From positions 1-60,557 of the forward strand of contig NZ_BJXB01000031.1 of the NCBI RefSeq assembly GCF_007990775.1: DNA of 60,557 nucleotides. Direction: 5' to 3'. The notes beneath the pieces are model-generated. The model was not told the DNA's origin and did no database searches. It saw nothing but the letters and a program-made list of their open reading frames with translations. Positions within the stretch are counted from its first letter, which is position 1. Each line of letters starts with the position of its first letter. This document shows positions 44,349 through 53,833 of the stretch, piece after piece. The DNA is from Deinococcus cellulosilyticus NBRC 106333 = KACC 11606 (GTDB lineage Bacteria; Deinococcota; Deinococci; Deinococcales; Deinococcaceae). A program made the position numbers and the translations under genes.

Positions 44349-44904
44349 CATCCGGTTGCCTGAGGATTTCGACATGACTGCCATCCGTGAACGGGTCCGC
44401 ACCCGGGGGCATGCACTGGACAGGCTCCCAGGACTGGGCTTCAAGGCCTACCTGATGCGGGAAGCCGGAGTTGCAGGGTCGACGGTCAACAGTTATTCTC
44501 CTTTTTACCTGTGGACTTCCGGGCAGGCGATGCAGAATTTTCTGCTCGGTCCCGGATTTGCTGGCCTGTCCCGGGACTTTGGTCGGCCTGCAGTGGAACG
44601 CTGGATGGGCCTGCAGTTCTGTGCAGGACCGGCTTCTCAAACACCCCGGTGGGCCACACTGCACAGGACTGTCCTGGCCTCTGATGCAGACCTCATGCAG
44701 GAACAACAGGAGGCTTCAAAACGCCTGGAATCTCTGTCCCGCCATGCCCATCTGCATGGGGGTGTGCTCGGTCTTGATCCGCACCGCTGGGAAAGGGTTG
44801 AGTTCCTGCTGTGGGCAGGAAAACCCGAAGCCGTGCAGGCGGCACGGTTTGAGGTGCTTCACCTGTCCAGACCTGAGTGGGGTCTCCTGAACGCTGGCAG
44901 GTGA
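44329..44904 (+). CDS. DUF4865 family protein
   Basis: A 191-residue protein of the DUF4865 family: HYDIRLPEDFDMTAIRERV at the N-terminus, PGLGFKAYLMREAGVAGS, then a NSYSPFYLWTSGQAMQNFL block; a dimeric alpha/beta-barrel-like ferredoxin fold is likely. Usually encoded with a tautomerase and a LysR regulator, as here. Translation is coupled with the tautomerase. Function unproven; it may act with the tautomerase on a dienal or keto acid substrate. Confidence 0.88.
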   Translation: MHLMHYDIRLPEDFDMTAIRERVRTRGHALDRLPGLGFKAYLMREAGVAGSTVNSYSPFYLWTSGQAMQNFLLGPGFAGLSRDFGRPAVERWMGLQFCAGPASQTPRWATLHRTVLASDADLMQEQQEASKRLESLSRHAHLHGGVLGLDPHRWERVEFLLWAGKPEAVQAARFEVLHLSRPEWGLLNAGR

Positions 44905-45000
44905 AGGGGGGTTTGAGGAATTTGTAAGGTCCCAGAACATATAAAGGAGACAGTTCACTCTGACCCTCTGTCTGCCGTTTTCTCTCTGTCTGGAGGCCAC

Positions 45001-47253
45001 ATGGAACCCCATCAAAGCATCGCCATTCTGCTGGATTACCTGGGTGCAGAAATGGGCACGTACATTGGTGGATACCAGGGCAGCATTTTCAGTGGGATCA
45101 GAAAAGAACTCGCCCGAAGAGGTGTCCCCTGGGTCACCTATGTGGGACATGCCGTGCATGATGTGAACCAGAATTCTGCTTACCGCAAGGCCAACGACCT
45201 GTACCGCCTGATTGATCCCTCCCGGCACGCTGGCATGATCGTCCTCACTCCAGCCATCGGGACCCACCTGTCTGATGCAGAGTTCCTGGATTTTCTGGAA
45301 CCGTACCATCCACTTCCCATCGTGGGCATTGGCCGGAAGCTTCCTGGCATCCCCACCGTGCTGGTCGACAACACCCTGGGGATGCAGGACCTGATGGAAC
45401 ACCTGATTGTCACACGCCATTTCCGACGGTTTGTGTTCATGCGGGGCATTGCCCAGCACCACGATGCACAGGTGCGGGAGCAGGTCTTCCGGGCCGCCCT
45501 GAAACGGCACAGTCTGGACATCCTGGAAGAGCACTTTCTCACCGGAGATTTCCACAGTGCCCGTGCGTACACCGCCATGCGTGAATTTCTGTTGCAGCGC
45601 CGGGACTTTGAGGTGGTGGTCTGTGCCAACGACGAGATGGCGTTCGGGGTGATGCAGGCTTTGCAGGACCACGGACTGCGGGTGCCCACCCAGGTTGCCG
45701 TGGTCGGCTTTGATGACATTGCAGAAGCGCAGGTGCGCATTCCTCCCCTCACCACCATTCGCCAGCCTTTGCAGGAGCTGGGGGTGGAGGCGGTGAACCT
45801 TCTGCTGGAAGGGCAGGGGCGTGAAGAGGTGTTTCTGGGCAGTCAGCTGGTGGTCCGGCAGTCCTGCGGCACCCTGCCTGGTCTGGAAGACATGTCCACC
45901 CTCCCCCTGACCCGGGAGAATCGGCTGTACCAGAGCCTGCTGGACACGGTGCGCCAGCCTGAATGCAAAGGCGGGTTTACAGCCCACTGGTATGAATTGC
46001 TGCTGGAAACCGTGAACCTGGGTGATCCACTGGACCCCTTGCAGCAGCAACTGATGGAACTGCAGTTGCAGGCCCAGCAGAACCTCTCCCCTGCCCTGTG
46101 GCCAGAACTGACCCGCACCCTGCTGGAAGGACACAGGCTGCTGTACGAGATCCAGAAGGTGGCCCAGTCGAGGTCGTATTTCAGTTACACCATGACCATG
46201 ATCCACCAGATGCGGCTTGATGCGGAACTGCTCTCCTATCAGGATCTGCCTTCACTGCTCGGGGGCCTGAAACGCTATCTGGACTGGCTGGAGGTGGAAC
46301 GTTACGTGCTGGTGCTGTATGACACCTTCGGTCCTGAGCCTTCAGCCACCGCCCATGTGGCCCTGTGCTCAGAAGCGCATCCTACAGAACCCTCCTCCTT
46401 CCCCACCCGACAGCTGGTCCCGGACAGCATGCAGGACACTTTGCATCAGGACACCTGGTTCGCCATGCCCCTTTTCATCAACGATGAGCACTACGGCCTC
46501 TTGCTGACCGGGAAACACACCAAATTCAATCTGGATGGGGACATGCCCCGTTACCTGATCAGCCGTGCCCTCAGTCAGGTGGTGAAGGTGCAGGCCCAGA
46601 GCCGTTACACCGAGAGCCTGGAACAGCAGGTGAAGGAACGCACCCATGAATTGCAGCAGGAGGTGAAGGAACGCACCCGTGCCGAAAAAGCCCTGAGGGT
46701 CGCCAACCAGGAGTTGCAACGCAGTGTGCTGCTTGATGGCCTCACAGGCATCTTCAACCGCACAGCCTTCAATGACCACCTGAAGCGCATGTGGAAAAGT
46801 CACCTGGACTCCAGTCAGCCCCTGTCCCTGATCCTGTGCGATGTGGACTTCTTCAAGAAATACAACGACCTGTATGGTCACCTGCAGGGGGACAGTTGCC
46901 TGAAGCAGGTGGCAAAGGCAATTGAGCGGTGTGCCCGCAACCGGGAGGACATGGCCGCCCGTTATGGTGGTGAGGAGTTCGCCCTGATCCTTCCAGAGAC
47001 CGATCTCGCAGGAGGCATGCGCGTTGCTGAACGCCTGCAACAGGAGCTGAATGCACTTGCCCTGCCCCATGCGGCTTCTGAGGTGTCTTCACAGATCACG
47101 GTCAGCATGGGGCTTGCAAACCTCATTCCTGAGCACGGCACCTCACCCAACCTGCTCATCCAGCAGGCAGACCTGGCCCTTTACGAAGCCAAGCACCTGG
47201 GGCGCAACAGGGTGGTGCACAGGTCCAGCGAAACCCAGGAAATCATGAACTGA
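45001..47253 (+). CDS. LacI-type sensor fused to diguanylate cyclase
   Basis: A 750-residue cytoplasmic protein. Residues 5-290 are a LacI/periplasmic-binding-type effector domain (SIAILLDYLGAEMGTYIGGY, VVCANDEMAFGVMQAL, VAVVGFDDIAEAQ, PPLTTIRQPLQELG) without the DNA-binding headpiece. Then a helical/PAS-like region, a coiled coil (about 535-585, EQQVKERTHELQQEV) and GGDEF with intact GGEEF at 656-660. The residues before it read RNRED, so the I-site arginine is Asn (NRED) and product inhibition is probably lost. It should couple a sugar or nucleoside signal to c-di-GMP. Confidence 0.92.
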   Translation: MEPHQSIAILLDYLGAEMGTYIGGYQGSIFSGIRKELARRGVPWVTYVGHAVHDVNQNSAYRKANDLYRLIDPSRHAGMIVLTPAIGTHLSDAEFLDFLEPYHPLPIVGIGRKLPGIPTVLVDNTLGMQDLMEHLIVTRHFRRFVFMRGIAQHHDAQVREQVFRAALKRHSLDILEEHFLTGDFHSARAYTAMREFLLQRRDFEVVVCANDEMAFGVMQALQDHGLRVPTQVAVVGFDDIAEAQVRIPPLTTIRQPLQELGVEAVNLLLEGQGREEVFLGSQLVVRQSCGTLPGLEDMSTLPLTRENRLYQSLLDTVRQPECKGGFTAHWYELLLETVNLGDPLDPLQQQLMELQLQAQQNLSPALWPELTRTLLEGHRLLYEIQKVAQSRSYFSYTMTMIHQMRLDAELLSYQDLPSLLGGLKRYLDWLEVERYVLVLYDTFGPEPSATAHVALCSEAHPTEPSSFPTRQLVPDSMQDTLHQDTWFAMPLFINDEHYGLLLTGKHTKFNLDGDMPRYLISRALSQVVKVQAQSRYTESLEQQVKERTHELQQEVKERTRAEKALRVANQELQRSVLLDGLTGIFNRTAFNDHLKRMWKSHLDSSQPLSLILCDVDFFKKYNDLYGHLQGDSCLKQVAKAIERCARNREDMAARYGGEEFALILPETDLAGGMRVAERLQQELNALALPHAASEVSSQITVSMGLANLIPEHGTSPNLLIQQADLALYEAKHLGRNRVVHRSSETQEIMN

Positions 47254-47256
47254 AAA

Positions 47257-47281
47257 AGCAGGCAGAGGACCTCTGCCTGCT
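47257..47281. terminator. Bidirectional terminator
   Basis: Perfect stem of 11-12 base pairs (GCAGGCAGAGG region) with a three-base loop between the diguanylate cyclase and the convergent subtilase. Five T follow on the minus strand, TTCT on the plus. Confidence 0.8.
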
Positions 47282-47297
47282 TCTGAAAGTTGTGGGC

Positions 47298-48689
47298 TCA
47301 GAATCCGCTGACGTTCAGGCGACCACCGGTGACGGTCTTCCCGGCCAGAGAGGGGGTGGGCACAGCCGAGGACAGAATGGCGTCCTTGATCTGCCGTGCC
47401 GTGGCTCCAGCGTGGGTGCTGGCATAGAGTGCAGCAGCGCCAGAGACGTGTGGGGTTGCCATGGAGGTGCCGCTGTAGGAGGCGTAGGAATTGGTGGGCA
47501 CAGAAGAGTTGATCGCCACTCCGGGAGCCCCAATGTCCACGGTTCTCGCACCGTAATTGGAGAAGCCTCCCAGGCCTCCCGTGCTGTTGATGGCGGCCAC
47601 AGCGATCACGCAGTCCCACCCTCTGGAGCCTCCATTGGTGCACTCGTAATTGGAGGGGTAGTTGGTCACGGTGTCGTTGTTGTCTCCGACCTGGTCGTTG
47701 CCTCCGTTGCCTGCTGCGGCAATGAAGAGGATGCCTGCGTCCCCTGCCCGGTTGATGGCGTCCAGGAGGCCCTGTGAGAACCCGCCGCCCCCCCAGGAGT
47801 TGCTGGTCGCAACGATGTTCAGCCCGTGGCGTTTTTTCAGGTCGGTGAAGTAATCCACGGCCTTGATGGCGTTGGCGGTGGTGCCCCCTCTGCCCCCAAG
47901 GAACTTCCCTGAGATCATGGTGACGTTCCAGCTCACCCCGGCGACCCCCTGTCCGTTGCCGCCAATGCCGCCGATGGTTCCGGCAACATGGGTGCCGTGG
48001 TCGTCGGTCCCTGCACGTTTGGTGCCGTCGTAAACCGTCCGGTCACCGTTGGCGAAATCCCAGCCGTGGGTGTCGTCGACGTAGCCGTTGCCATCGTTGT
48101 CCACACCATCCACAGGATCAAAAGGGTTGGTCCAGATGTTGGCAGCAAGATCAGGGTGGGTGACCTGGATGCCCTCGTCAATCACCCCGATGAACACGCT
48201 TTTTGATCCGGTGTGTCCTGCAGCCCAGGCCTCTGCAGCCTGACTGCCGAATGCGTTGCCGGGAGTGCTGCCATCTCCGTACATGCCCCACAGATTGTTT
48301 CCGGTGAAGTAGGGATCATTGGAGGTGGCCTCATGGGTGTAAATCCAGTTGGGTTCGGCGAACATCACCCCGGGCTGGGATTTCAGTTCCTGAATGACGG
48401 CTTTCACGTCTTTGCCATTGTTGATCTTCAGGAGTTTGAGGTGCTTGCCGTTCTTGCTGGACACGGTTTCTTTTCTGGACAGTCCACGGTTCTTCTCAAT
48501 GGCCTGCTCCTGCGTGTCCGTTGTGCCACTGTACTGCACCAGCACCTCGTCGGGCACGTAATTCTGGGTGCTCTGGGCCTGGGGCAGCACCTGTTCGGTC
48601 ACCTGTGAGGTGGGGTTCTGCTGGCTGCAGGCGGCCATGAGGGCAGTGAGGGTGAGGGCAGCAAGGGAGACTTTGAGGTTTCTGGACAT
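47298..48689 (-). CDS. Secreted subtilisin-like (S8) serine protease lipoprotein
   Basis: A 463-residue lipoprotein: lipobox MAAC (Cys 21), inhibitor_I9-type propeptide (about 40-115, NYVPDEVLVQYSG to VMFAEPNWIY), then peptidase S8. Catalytic triad D171 (GVIDEG), H231 (DDHGTHVAGT), S409 (YSGTSMATPH) with oxyanion Asn328 (AAAGNGG). Start 48689 has SD AGGAG seven bases upstream; the longer in-frame start is unlikely. A fully active extracellular protease is predicted. Confidence 0.95.
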   Translation of the reverse strand: MSRNLKVSLAALTLTALMAACSQQNPTSQVTEQVLPQAQSTQNYVPDEVLVQYSGTTDTQEQAIEKNRGLSRKETVSSKNGKHLKLLKINNGKDVKAVIQELKSQPGVMFAEPNWIYTHEATSNDPYFTGNNLWGMYGDGSTPGNAFGSQAAEAWAAGHTGSKSVFIGVIDEGIQVTHPDLAANIWTNPFDPVDGVDNDGNGYVDDTHGWDFANGDRTVYDGTKRAGTDDHGTHVAGTIGGIGGNGQGVAGVSWNVTMISGKFLGGRGGTTANAIKAVDYFTDLKKRHGLNIVATSNSWGGGGFSQGLLDAINRAGDAGILFIAAAGNGGNDQVGDNNDTVTNYPSNYECTNGGSRGWDCVIAVAAINSTGGLGGFSNYGARTVDIGAPGVAINSSVPTNSYASYSGTSMATPHVSGAAALYASTHAGATARQIKDAILSSAVPTPSLAGKTVTGGRLNVSGF

Positions 48690-48956
48690 GAGCAACTCCT
48701 GAAAGGTTTTTCTGAAACGACTGTCTGGAACAGGTTCCAGCATGAAGGCCTGGCAATGGGAAACCAACCTGCCGGTGCAGGATTTCTGTGCTGGGTGGCT
48801 TTTTTGAAGTTGATCAAATTTAACAAAGGAAGCTGACGGAATCATGAAAAATTGCTCTAGGTCCAGAGCAGCATAGACATTTTGTTGTCCAGCAACACCT
48901 TTCAGCTGGAAGGCTGTCAGGGTAGGGGTTTTCCCTCTTTCTTTCTGAAAAACGAC

Positions 48957-48988
48957 AAAAAAGGAACAGGGTTTTGAAACCCTGTTCC
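48957..48988 (-). terminator. Terminator of the dedA gene
   Basis: Eleven-base-pair stem GGAACAGGGTT / AACCCTGTTCC with four-base loop, followed on the minus strand by TTTTTT. Confidence 0.9.
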
Positions 48989-49001
48989 TGTGCCTGAACC
49001 T

Positions 49002-49637
49002 TTACTGCCGGACTTTGGAACCCTCATTTTGCTGCTCTTTGCGTCGCTTCAGCACCCACCGGACAATGAAGACCACCATGAGGCCCAGGATCACGTAACT
49101 GGCAGGCTTCAGGTAGGTTTCCACAGCCTTGTAGTTTTCACCCAGCAGGCTTCCCACATAGGCCAGCACCAGAGACCAGAGACCCGTACCCAGTGCGGTG
49201 AAGAGCATGAACAGCATCAGGGGCATTTCGCTGATTCCGGCAGGAATGGAGATCAGAGAGCGGATGCCCGGGACCAGACGGAGCAGAAAGACCGATTTCT
49301 TGCCGTGTTTGTCAAACCAGTCATCGGCCTTCTTGATGTCGTCGCCAGACAGGGTGAGCCATTTCCCGTGTTTGTCTGCCCAGCGGGTCAGGCGTTTTTC
49401 ACCCACCAGACGGCCAATGAAGTACAGGGGAAGGGCACCCAGCACAGAGCCTGCAGTTCCTGCAAGCACCACGCCCAGGAACGTCAGGTCCCCTCTGGCT
49501 GCAGCGAATCCCGCCATCGGCATGATCAGTTCCGAGGGCAGGGGCGGAAAGACGTTTTCCAGAAACATCAGGAGCACAATGCCCAGATAGCCCATGCTGT
49601 TCATCAGGTTTTCAATCCACTCAAACATGCTGCGCAT
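49002..49637 (-). CDS. DedA family membrane protein
   Basis: A 211-residue DedA/SNARE-associated (VTT) family protein with about four to five membrane segments. The signature ENVFPPLPSELIMPMAGFAA (with the essential Glu) and RLVPGIRSLISIPAG are intact. DedA proteins are linked to undecaprenyl-phosphate or phospholipid flipping at the membrane. C-terminus is very basic (RWVLKRRKEQQ). Confidence 0.95.
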   Translation of the reverse strand: MRSMFEWIENLMNSMGYLGIVLLMFLENVFPPLPSELIMPMAGFAAARGDLTFLGVVLAGTAGSVLGALPLYFIGRLVGEKRLTRWADKHGKWLTLSGDDIKKADDWFDKHGKKSVFLLRLVPGIRSLISIPAGISEMPLMLFMLFTALGTGLWSLVLAYVGSLLGENYKAVETYLKPASYVILGLMVVFIVRWVLKRRKEQQNEGSKVRQ

Positions 49638-49709
49638 GCTAGCACCCGATGAAAAGCTGCGCTGTAGGGATTGTTCCAGCCTGTGGTCGGTTCGGATTGA
49701 CCGGTTCAG

Positions 49710-50474
49710 CTATCTGGACCTTGAAGCCACCAGCGCATCTGTCCCATCCATGATGCGCCGAAGTCCAAAGTGCAGGGCATGCTGGGGATCAAACGCCGCC
49801 CCATACGCTTCTCCTGCGGCCTGACCCACCCGCGAAGCAGTGGGGAAACGTCTGGCATCCATGACTTTTTCCAGCAGGGGCGCACTCTGGGTCCACCACT
49901 CGGTGTCGGTCATGCCACTCTCCTGATGTGCACGGGCCTGATTCACTGCAATGCGGGCACTGCCCTCCACATGGGTGAGGATCAGGGTCAGCACGGCGTC
50001 CATTTCCACATCCGTGAGGCCAATTCCGTCCAGTGGTCTGAGTTCAGCCTCGTACTTGAGGGTGGCGTTGGGGCCCAGCACCGGACGTGCTCCAGGGAGG
50101 TCCAGCAACCAGGGATGCTTGTGGTACAGGTCCCAGTTTCTGATTGCCACAAAGGCAAGGGCATTGCGCCACCCTCCTGTTTGCCTGGCAGGTTCGTCTG
50201 CATCAACGTAGAGTTCACCATAAACGGTGTCGATCATGAGCTCGGTCAGTTCGGGTTTGCCGGACACATGGGTGTAGAGGGACATGGTGCCCACTTTGAG
50301 GTGCTCGGCCACGCGCCGCATGGAGAGGGCATTCAGGCCTTCCTGGTCTGCCACAGCAATGGCTGCACCCACGATGGTTTTGACATTCAGGCCCGAGCGG
50401 CCTGTTTTAGGGTGGGCCCCCCACAACAGGGCCAGGGTGCGTGCAGGATCGAAAGATGACGGTGCCTCGGCCAT
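49710..50474 (-). CDS. TetR-family transcriptional regulator
   Basis: A 254-residue TetR protein with HTH NALSMRRVAEHLKVGTMSLY and a TetR_C_1-type C-terminal domain (DVEMDAVLTLILTHVEGSARI), the class that includes TetR itself and repressors of efflux or glyoxalase genes. Start 50474 has TAAAGT five bases upstream and no SD, so probably leaderless. The longer in-frame extension to 50627 runs through the operator and is not supported. Divergent from the VOC gene. Confidence 0.92.
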   Translation of the reverse strand: MAEAPSSFDPARTLALLWGAHPKTGRSGLNVKTIVGAAIAVADQEGLNALSMRRVAEHLKVGTMSLYTHVSGKPELTELMIDTVYGELYVDADEPARQTGGWRNALAFVAIRNWDLYHKHPWLLDLPGARPVLGPNATLKYEAELRPLDGIGLTDVEMDAVLTLILTHVEGSARIAVNQARAHQESGMTDTEWWTQSAPLLEKVMDARRFPTASRVGQAAGEAYGAAFDPQHALHFGLRRIMDGTDALVASRSR

Positions 50475-50497
50475 ACTTGACTTTAGCACAAATCTAA

Positions 50498-50521
50498 CGT
50501 ACAGTGTACGGTACGTTGTAC
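50498..50521. promoter_or_regulatory. TetR operator array
   Basis: CGTACAGTGTACG (50498-50510, perfect palindrome around a central G) is followed directly by GTACGTTGTACG, an imperfect copy 12 bases further. Position between the divergent TetR and VOC genes, 24-45 bases from the TetR start, fits an auto-repressor operator. Confidence 0.75.
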
Positions 50522-50616
50522 GGATTGGTGGTGGAGCTCTGCCAGAAACCTGCAGCGGTCTTGTTCTGCCCCCAGAAAGAACAAACACATCGCCCTCTCC
50601 CCTTTCAGGAGGACCC

Positions 50617-51021
50617 ATGAAGATCACCCGTTCTGCCCTTTCTCTGAACGTGCCCGACCCTGCCCTTTCTGCCCGGTTCGTGCAGCAACACTTTGGCTTT
50701 CAGCCAGAAATGAACTTTGATTTCATGGTCTCCCTGGCCCGCCCGGATGTGGATTTCCACCTGATCTACCTGCAGACAGGCCTTTCCAGCTTCAAACCCA
50801 CCAGCCATGCAGACAGCGCAGGACAGGGACTTCTGGTCGCTTTCGTGGTGGATGACATCGACGACCAGTACACCAGACTCCAGAATGAAGGGGCACCCAT
50901 CGTCACCCCCATCGAAACAGAAGAATGGGGAGAACGGTACTTCCAGACGCAGGACCCCAACGGCATCATCTATCAGCTGGTTCAGTGGGTGACCGAACCA
51001 CCCAGTCCACAGCAGGCCTGA
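50617..51021 (+). CDS. VOC superfamily (glyoxalase/bleomycin-resistance-like) protein
   Basis: A 134-residue VOC protein: LSLNVPDPALSARFVQQHFGF at the N-terminus and GAPIVTPIETEEWGERYFQTQDPNG at the C-terminal beta-alpha-beta-beta-beta unit. SD AGGAGG before ATG 50617. The metal-binding acids are partly present (QDPNG), so ligand binding or catalysis is uncertain. Divergently placed from TetR, probably its target. Confidence 0.9.
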   Translation: MKITRSALSLNVPDPALSARFVQQHFGFQPEMNFDFMVSLARPDVDFHLIYLQTGLSSFKPTSHADSAGQGLLVAFVVDDIDDQYTRLQNEGAPIVTPIETEEWGERYFQTQDPNGIIYQLVQWVTEPPSPQQA

Positions 51022-51025
51022 TCCT

Positions 51026-51502
51026 CTACTCCTCCTGTGGCTGGGACTGCAACCACAGGAGGTACTGCATTCCAGAGAAAATCACACAGGTCTGCTCTTC
51101 CTTTTCGCGGTTCTGGTCATGGATCGTTTCGATCATGCGTTTGCCATGCCAGCGACCACAGTAAGGGCAGGTGTTGATGTAGCGGTGCCTCGGTCCGGTG
51201 CCCTGGTTGGGGCTCAGACGGAGCAGACGATGAAACTGTGAGGCCTGCGGAATGAAGCGGGAGGTGTCGAAGAACACCACGGCCCGTTTGCACTGCACAC
51301 AGCGCGTCGCGGTGAACACCCCCTCCACCTGATGCTCCATGCGAACCCCCTGTTCCTGCATGTACCTGCGCACAAAGCGGAACACCTTCCCGTAGCGCAC
51401 CTCAAGCTCCTGGGCCTGCTTTTCGGTCAGGCGTCTGGCCTGCAGCTGGTGCTGGAGTTCAGCAGGGATGTCAGGGGGGGTCTGTTCTGGTTTCTCTGGC
51501 AT
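51026..51502 (-). CDS. Small CxxC zinc-ribbon-like protein downstream of topA
   Basis: A 158-residue soluble protein. An N-terminal helical part (QLQARRLTEKQAQELEVRYG) is followed by CVQC (about residue 69) and CPYCGRWH (about residue 109), a pair spaced 40 residues apart that can form a zinc ribbon. The ATG comes 3 bases after the topA stop (TAACACATG), so it is in the topA operon. TopA here has no zinc fingers of its own. No named family is recognised. Confidence 0.75.
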   Translation of the reverse strand: MPEKPEQTPPDIPAELQHQLQARRLTEKQAQELEVRYGKVFRFVRRYMQEQGVRMEHQVEGVFTATRCVQCKRAVVFFDTSRFIPQASQFHRLLRLSPNQGTGPRHRYINTCPYCGRWHGKRMIETIHDQNREKEEQTCVIFSGMQYLLWLQSQPQEE

Positions 51503-51505
51503 GTG

Positions 51506-53833
51506 TTATCCTCGGGGACGTTTTTTGCGGCCCTCCTGGTGCTGCTTGATCAGGTCACTGGCCTGCTGGTAAGTGAGTGCGTCCAGCGATGTGCCTTCGG
51601 GCAGGGGTGCAAAGTGCCTGCCACTGGCAAGGTACATGCCCCTTTCATTGCGCCTGACCTGAATCTTTCCCCGTCCACTTTTCAGTTCTTTCAGCACGGC
51701 ATTTTCGCTGGAAGCGGCTTCTGCAAGTTGCAGGGCTTTTTCGAGGGTCAGGTGTGGGACTGCACTGGAGTGCACTTTCAGCTTGCGGAATTCCTCTCCG
51801 ACTTTCAGGTAGGGACCATACTTTCCCACCCCGAGTGAAACCTCCTGCCCTTCATGGGTGCCCAGCACCCGTCTCTGGGAGGTGGCTGCTGGAGCTGCAA
51901 TCGTCACGGTCTCCCCCGATCCCAGCAGTTCCAGCGCTTTCTCGGGGGTCAGGTCGTCGGGTTTGAGGGTGTCAGGAATTTTCACAGCTTTCCCGGACCC
52001 GCTGAGCAGGGGAATGCCTTCCTGAATGCGCACCCGCAGACCGGCTTCCTTCAGGATTTCAGGGGTGAAGTCGATGTCTGCTGGAGGCTGCCTGCGGTAG
52101 GTTTCCAGTTCAACAGCAAGCCCGCCCGCCTCAAAATAGAACTGGTTCAGGTAGTCCAGACGGGTGCGTTTCCCCTCTGCAATGTCATCCAGTTGCTTTT
52201 CCATTTCTGCGGTAAAGGCGTAGTCCAGAAAACGCGGGAATTTCTCGGTCAGGAATTTGACCACCGCCACCCCGAGCCAGGTGGCATGCAGGGTGTTTTT
52301 GGTGCGCTGGATGTACCCTCTGGACTCAATGTTGGTGAGGATCGCTGCGTAGGTGGAGGGCCGGCCAATCCCGGCCTTCTCCAGCGTCTGCACCAGTCGG
52401 GGTTCGGTGTAACGGGCAGGCGGCTGGGTTTTGTTGTTTTTTACAGTGGTCTTCTTGACCTTGACCGCATCCCCGATCTGCATGGGAGGAAGTTTTTCCC
52501 CTTCCTCCTCCTGCTCGTCTTTACCTTCCACATACAGGGTGCGAAACCCCAGTTCATCGTAGGTTTTGCCGCTTGCCGTGAACAGGTGGTCTTCGAGGTT
52601 GAGGGTGAGGACGCGCTGCCTTCCCTGCGCATCGATGGCCTGACTGGCCAGGGTACGCTTGTAGATCAGTTCGTAAAGGCGGTATTCATCGTCAGAGAGG
52701 TCTTTTTTCGCCTGTTGCAAAGTCTTGAAGACCTTGCCAGAGGGCCGGATGGCCTCGTGGGCCTCCTGCGCATTCTGGTTCTTGCTGGCGTACACCCTTG
52801 GGTTTGCTGGAAGCAGCCTGGGATCGTAATGCTGGGCCACGGCAGCCCGTGCCCCCTGGGTGCCCTCATCTGAAAGGGAGGGGGAATCCGTGCGCATGTA
52901 GGTGATGTAACCCGCCTCATAGAGCTTCTGGGCCACATCCATGCTCTTTTTCACCGAGAAGCCCAGTTTGCGGGACGCCTCCTGCTGCATGCTGGAGGTG
53001 ATGAAGGGTGCTGGGGGTTTCTGGGTGAAAGGCTTCTCCTCGTCTTTCTGCAAGAGGAGGGGATGCTTTTTGAGCTGCGCCGCCACCGCATCGGCCTCTT
53101 CCTTGCTGAGGGGGTAGGCCCCTTCTTTCAGTTTGCCTTTGCTGTCAAAGTCCTTGCCCGTGGCCACCCTCTGGTTGTGGTGGTGGGTCAGACGGGCTGT
53201 GAAACCGTGCTCGGTGAGGGCATCCAGCGAGATGAAGGCCGTGGGTACAAACTGGATGCGTTCCAGTTCCCGCTCGACCACCATGCGCAGGGCCACGCTC
53301 TGCACCCGACCCGCGCTCAGCCGGGGCCCCATTTTCCACAGGAGGGGACTGATCTCGTAACCATACAGGCGGTCCACACAGCGGCGGCTTTCCTGTGCAG
53401 CCACCAGACTGAGGTCCAACGGTCTGAGGTTCTGCAGGGCCTGCTGGATGGCGCTCTGGGTGATCTCATAAAAAACCATGCGGTGCACGGGCACGGTGGG
53501 TTTGAGGATCTGCAGGAGGTGCCAGGAGATGGCCTCCCCTTCCCGGTCCGCGTCGGTGGCGAGTAAAATTTCCGTGGCTTTTCTGGAAAGCTCCAGCAGT
53601 TTCTGGATCTGGGCCGATTTGCTGCTGCTTCGCACGTAGTAAGGCCGGAATTTGTTATGCACGTCAATGCCCAGATTGGCCCAGGCCTCTGTGCGGTATT
53701 TTTCGGGCAGGTCGTCTTTTTTGGCAGGCAGGTCCCGCACATGTCCAAAACTGGCCGCGACCACATAGCCGTTTCCCAGGTAACTGCCGATCTTCTTGAT
53801 TTTTCCGGGAGACTCCACAATCACGAGTTTCAT
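51506..53833 (-). CDS. topA: DNA topoisomerase I (type IA)
   Basis: A 775-residue topoisomerase I. TOPRIM domain KLVIVESPGKIKKIGSYLG with ATDADREGEAISWHL (acidic triad), active-site Tyr in AGYITYMRTDSP, and domain IV R/H residues. C-terminal region carries the toprim-C repeat type (GVGKYGPYLKVGEE and a second diverged copy near GRGKIQVRRNERGMYL) and a basic KKRPRG tail. No C4 zinc fingers. Start 53833 (AAGGACC upstream) is the family start; the in-frame extension to 53959 lacks similarity. Relaxes negatively supercoiled DNA. Confidence 0.95.
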   Translation of the reverse strand: MKLVIVESPGKIKKIGSYLGNGYVVAASFGHVRDLPAKKDDLPEKYRTEAWANLGIDVHNKFRPYYVRSSSKSAQIQKLLELSRKATEILLATDADREGEAISWHLLQILKPTVPVHRMVFYEITQSAIQQALQNLRPLDLSLVAAQESRRCVDRLYGYEISPLLWKMGPRLSAGRVQSVALRMVVERELERIQFVPTAFISLDALTEHGFTARLTHHHNQRVATGKDFDSKGKLKEGAYPLSKEEADAVAAQLKKHPLLLQKDEEKPFTQKPPAPFITSSMQQEASRKLGFSVKKSMDVAQKLYEAGYITYMRTDSPSLSDEGTQGARAAVAQHYDPRLLPANPRVYASKNQNAQEAHEAIRPSGKVFKTLQQAKKDLSDDEYRLYELIYKRTLASQAIDAQGRQRVLTLNLEDHLFTASGKTYDELGFRTLYVEGKDEQEEEGEKLPPMQIGDAVKVKKTTVKNNKTQPPARYTEPRLVQTLEKAGIGRPSTYAAILTNIESRGYIQRTKNTLHATWLGVAVVKFLTEKFPRFLDYAFTAEMEKQLDDIAEGKRTRLDYLNQFYFEAGGLAVELETYRRQPPADIDFTPEILKEAGLRVRIQEGIPLLSGSGKAVKIPDTLKPDDLTPEKALELLGSGETVTIAAPAATSQRRVLGTHEGQEVSLGVGKYGPYLKVGEEFRKLKVHSSAVPHLTLEKALQLAEAASSENAVLKELKSGRGKIQVRRNERGMYLASGRHFAPLPEGTSLDALTYQQASDLIKQHQEGRKKRPRG

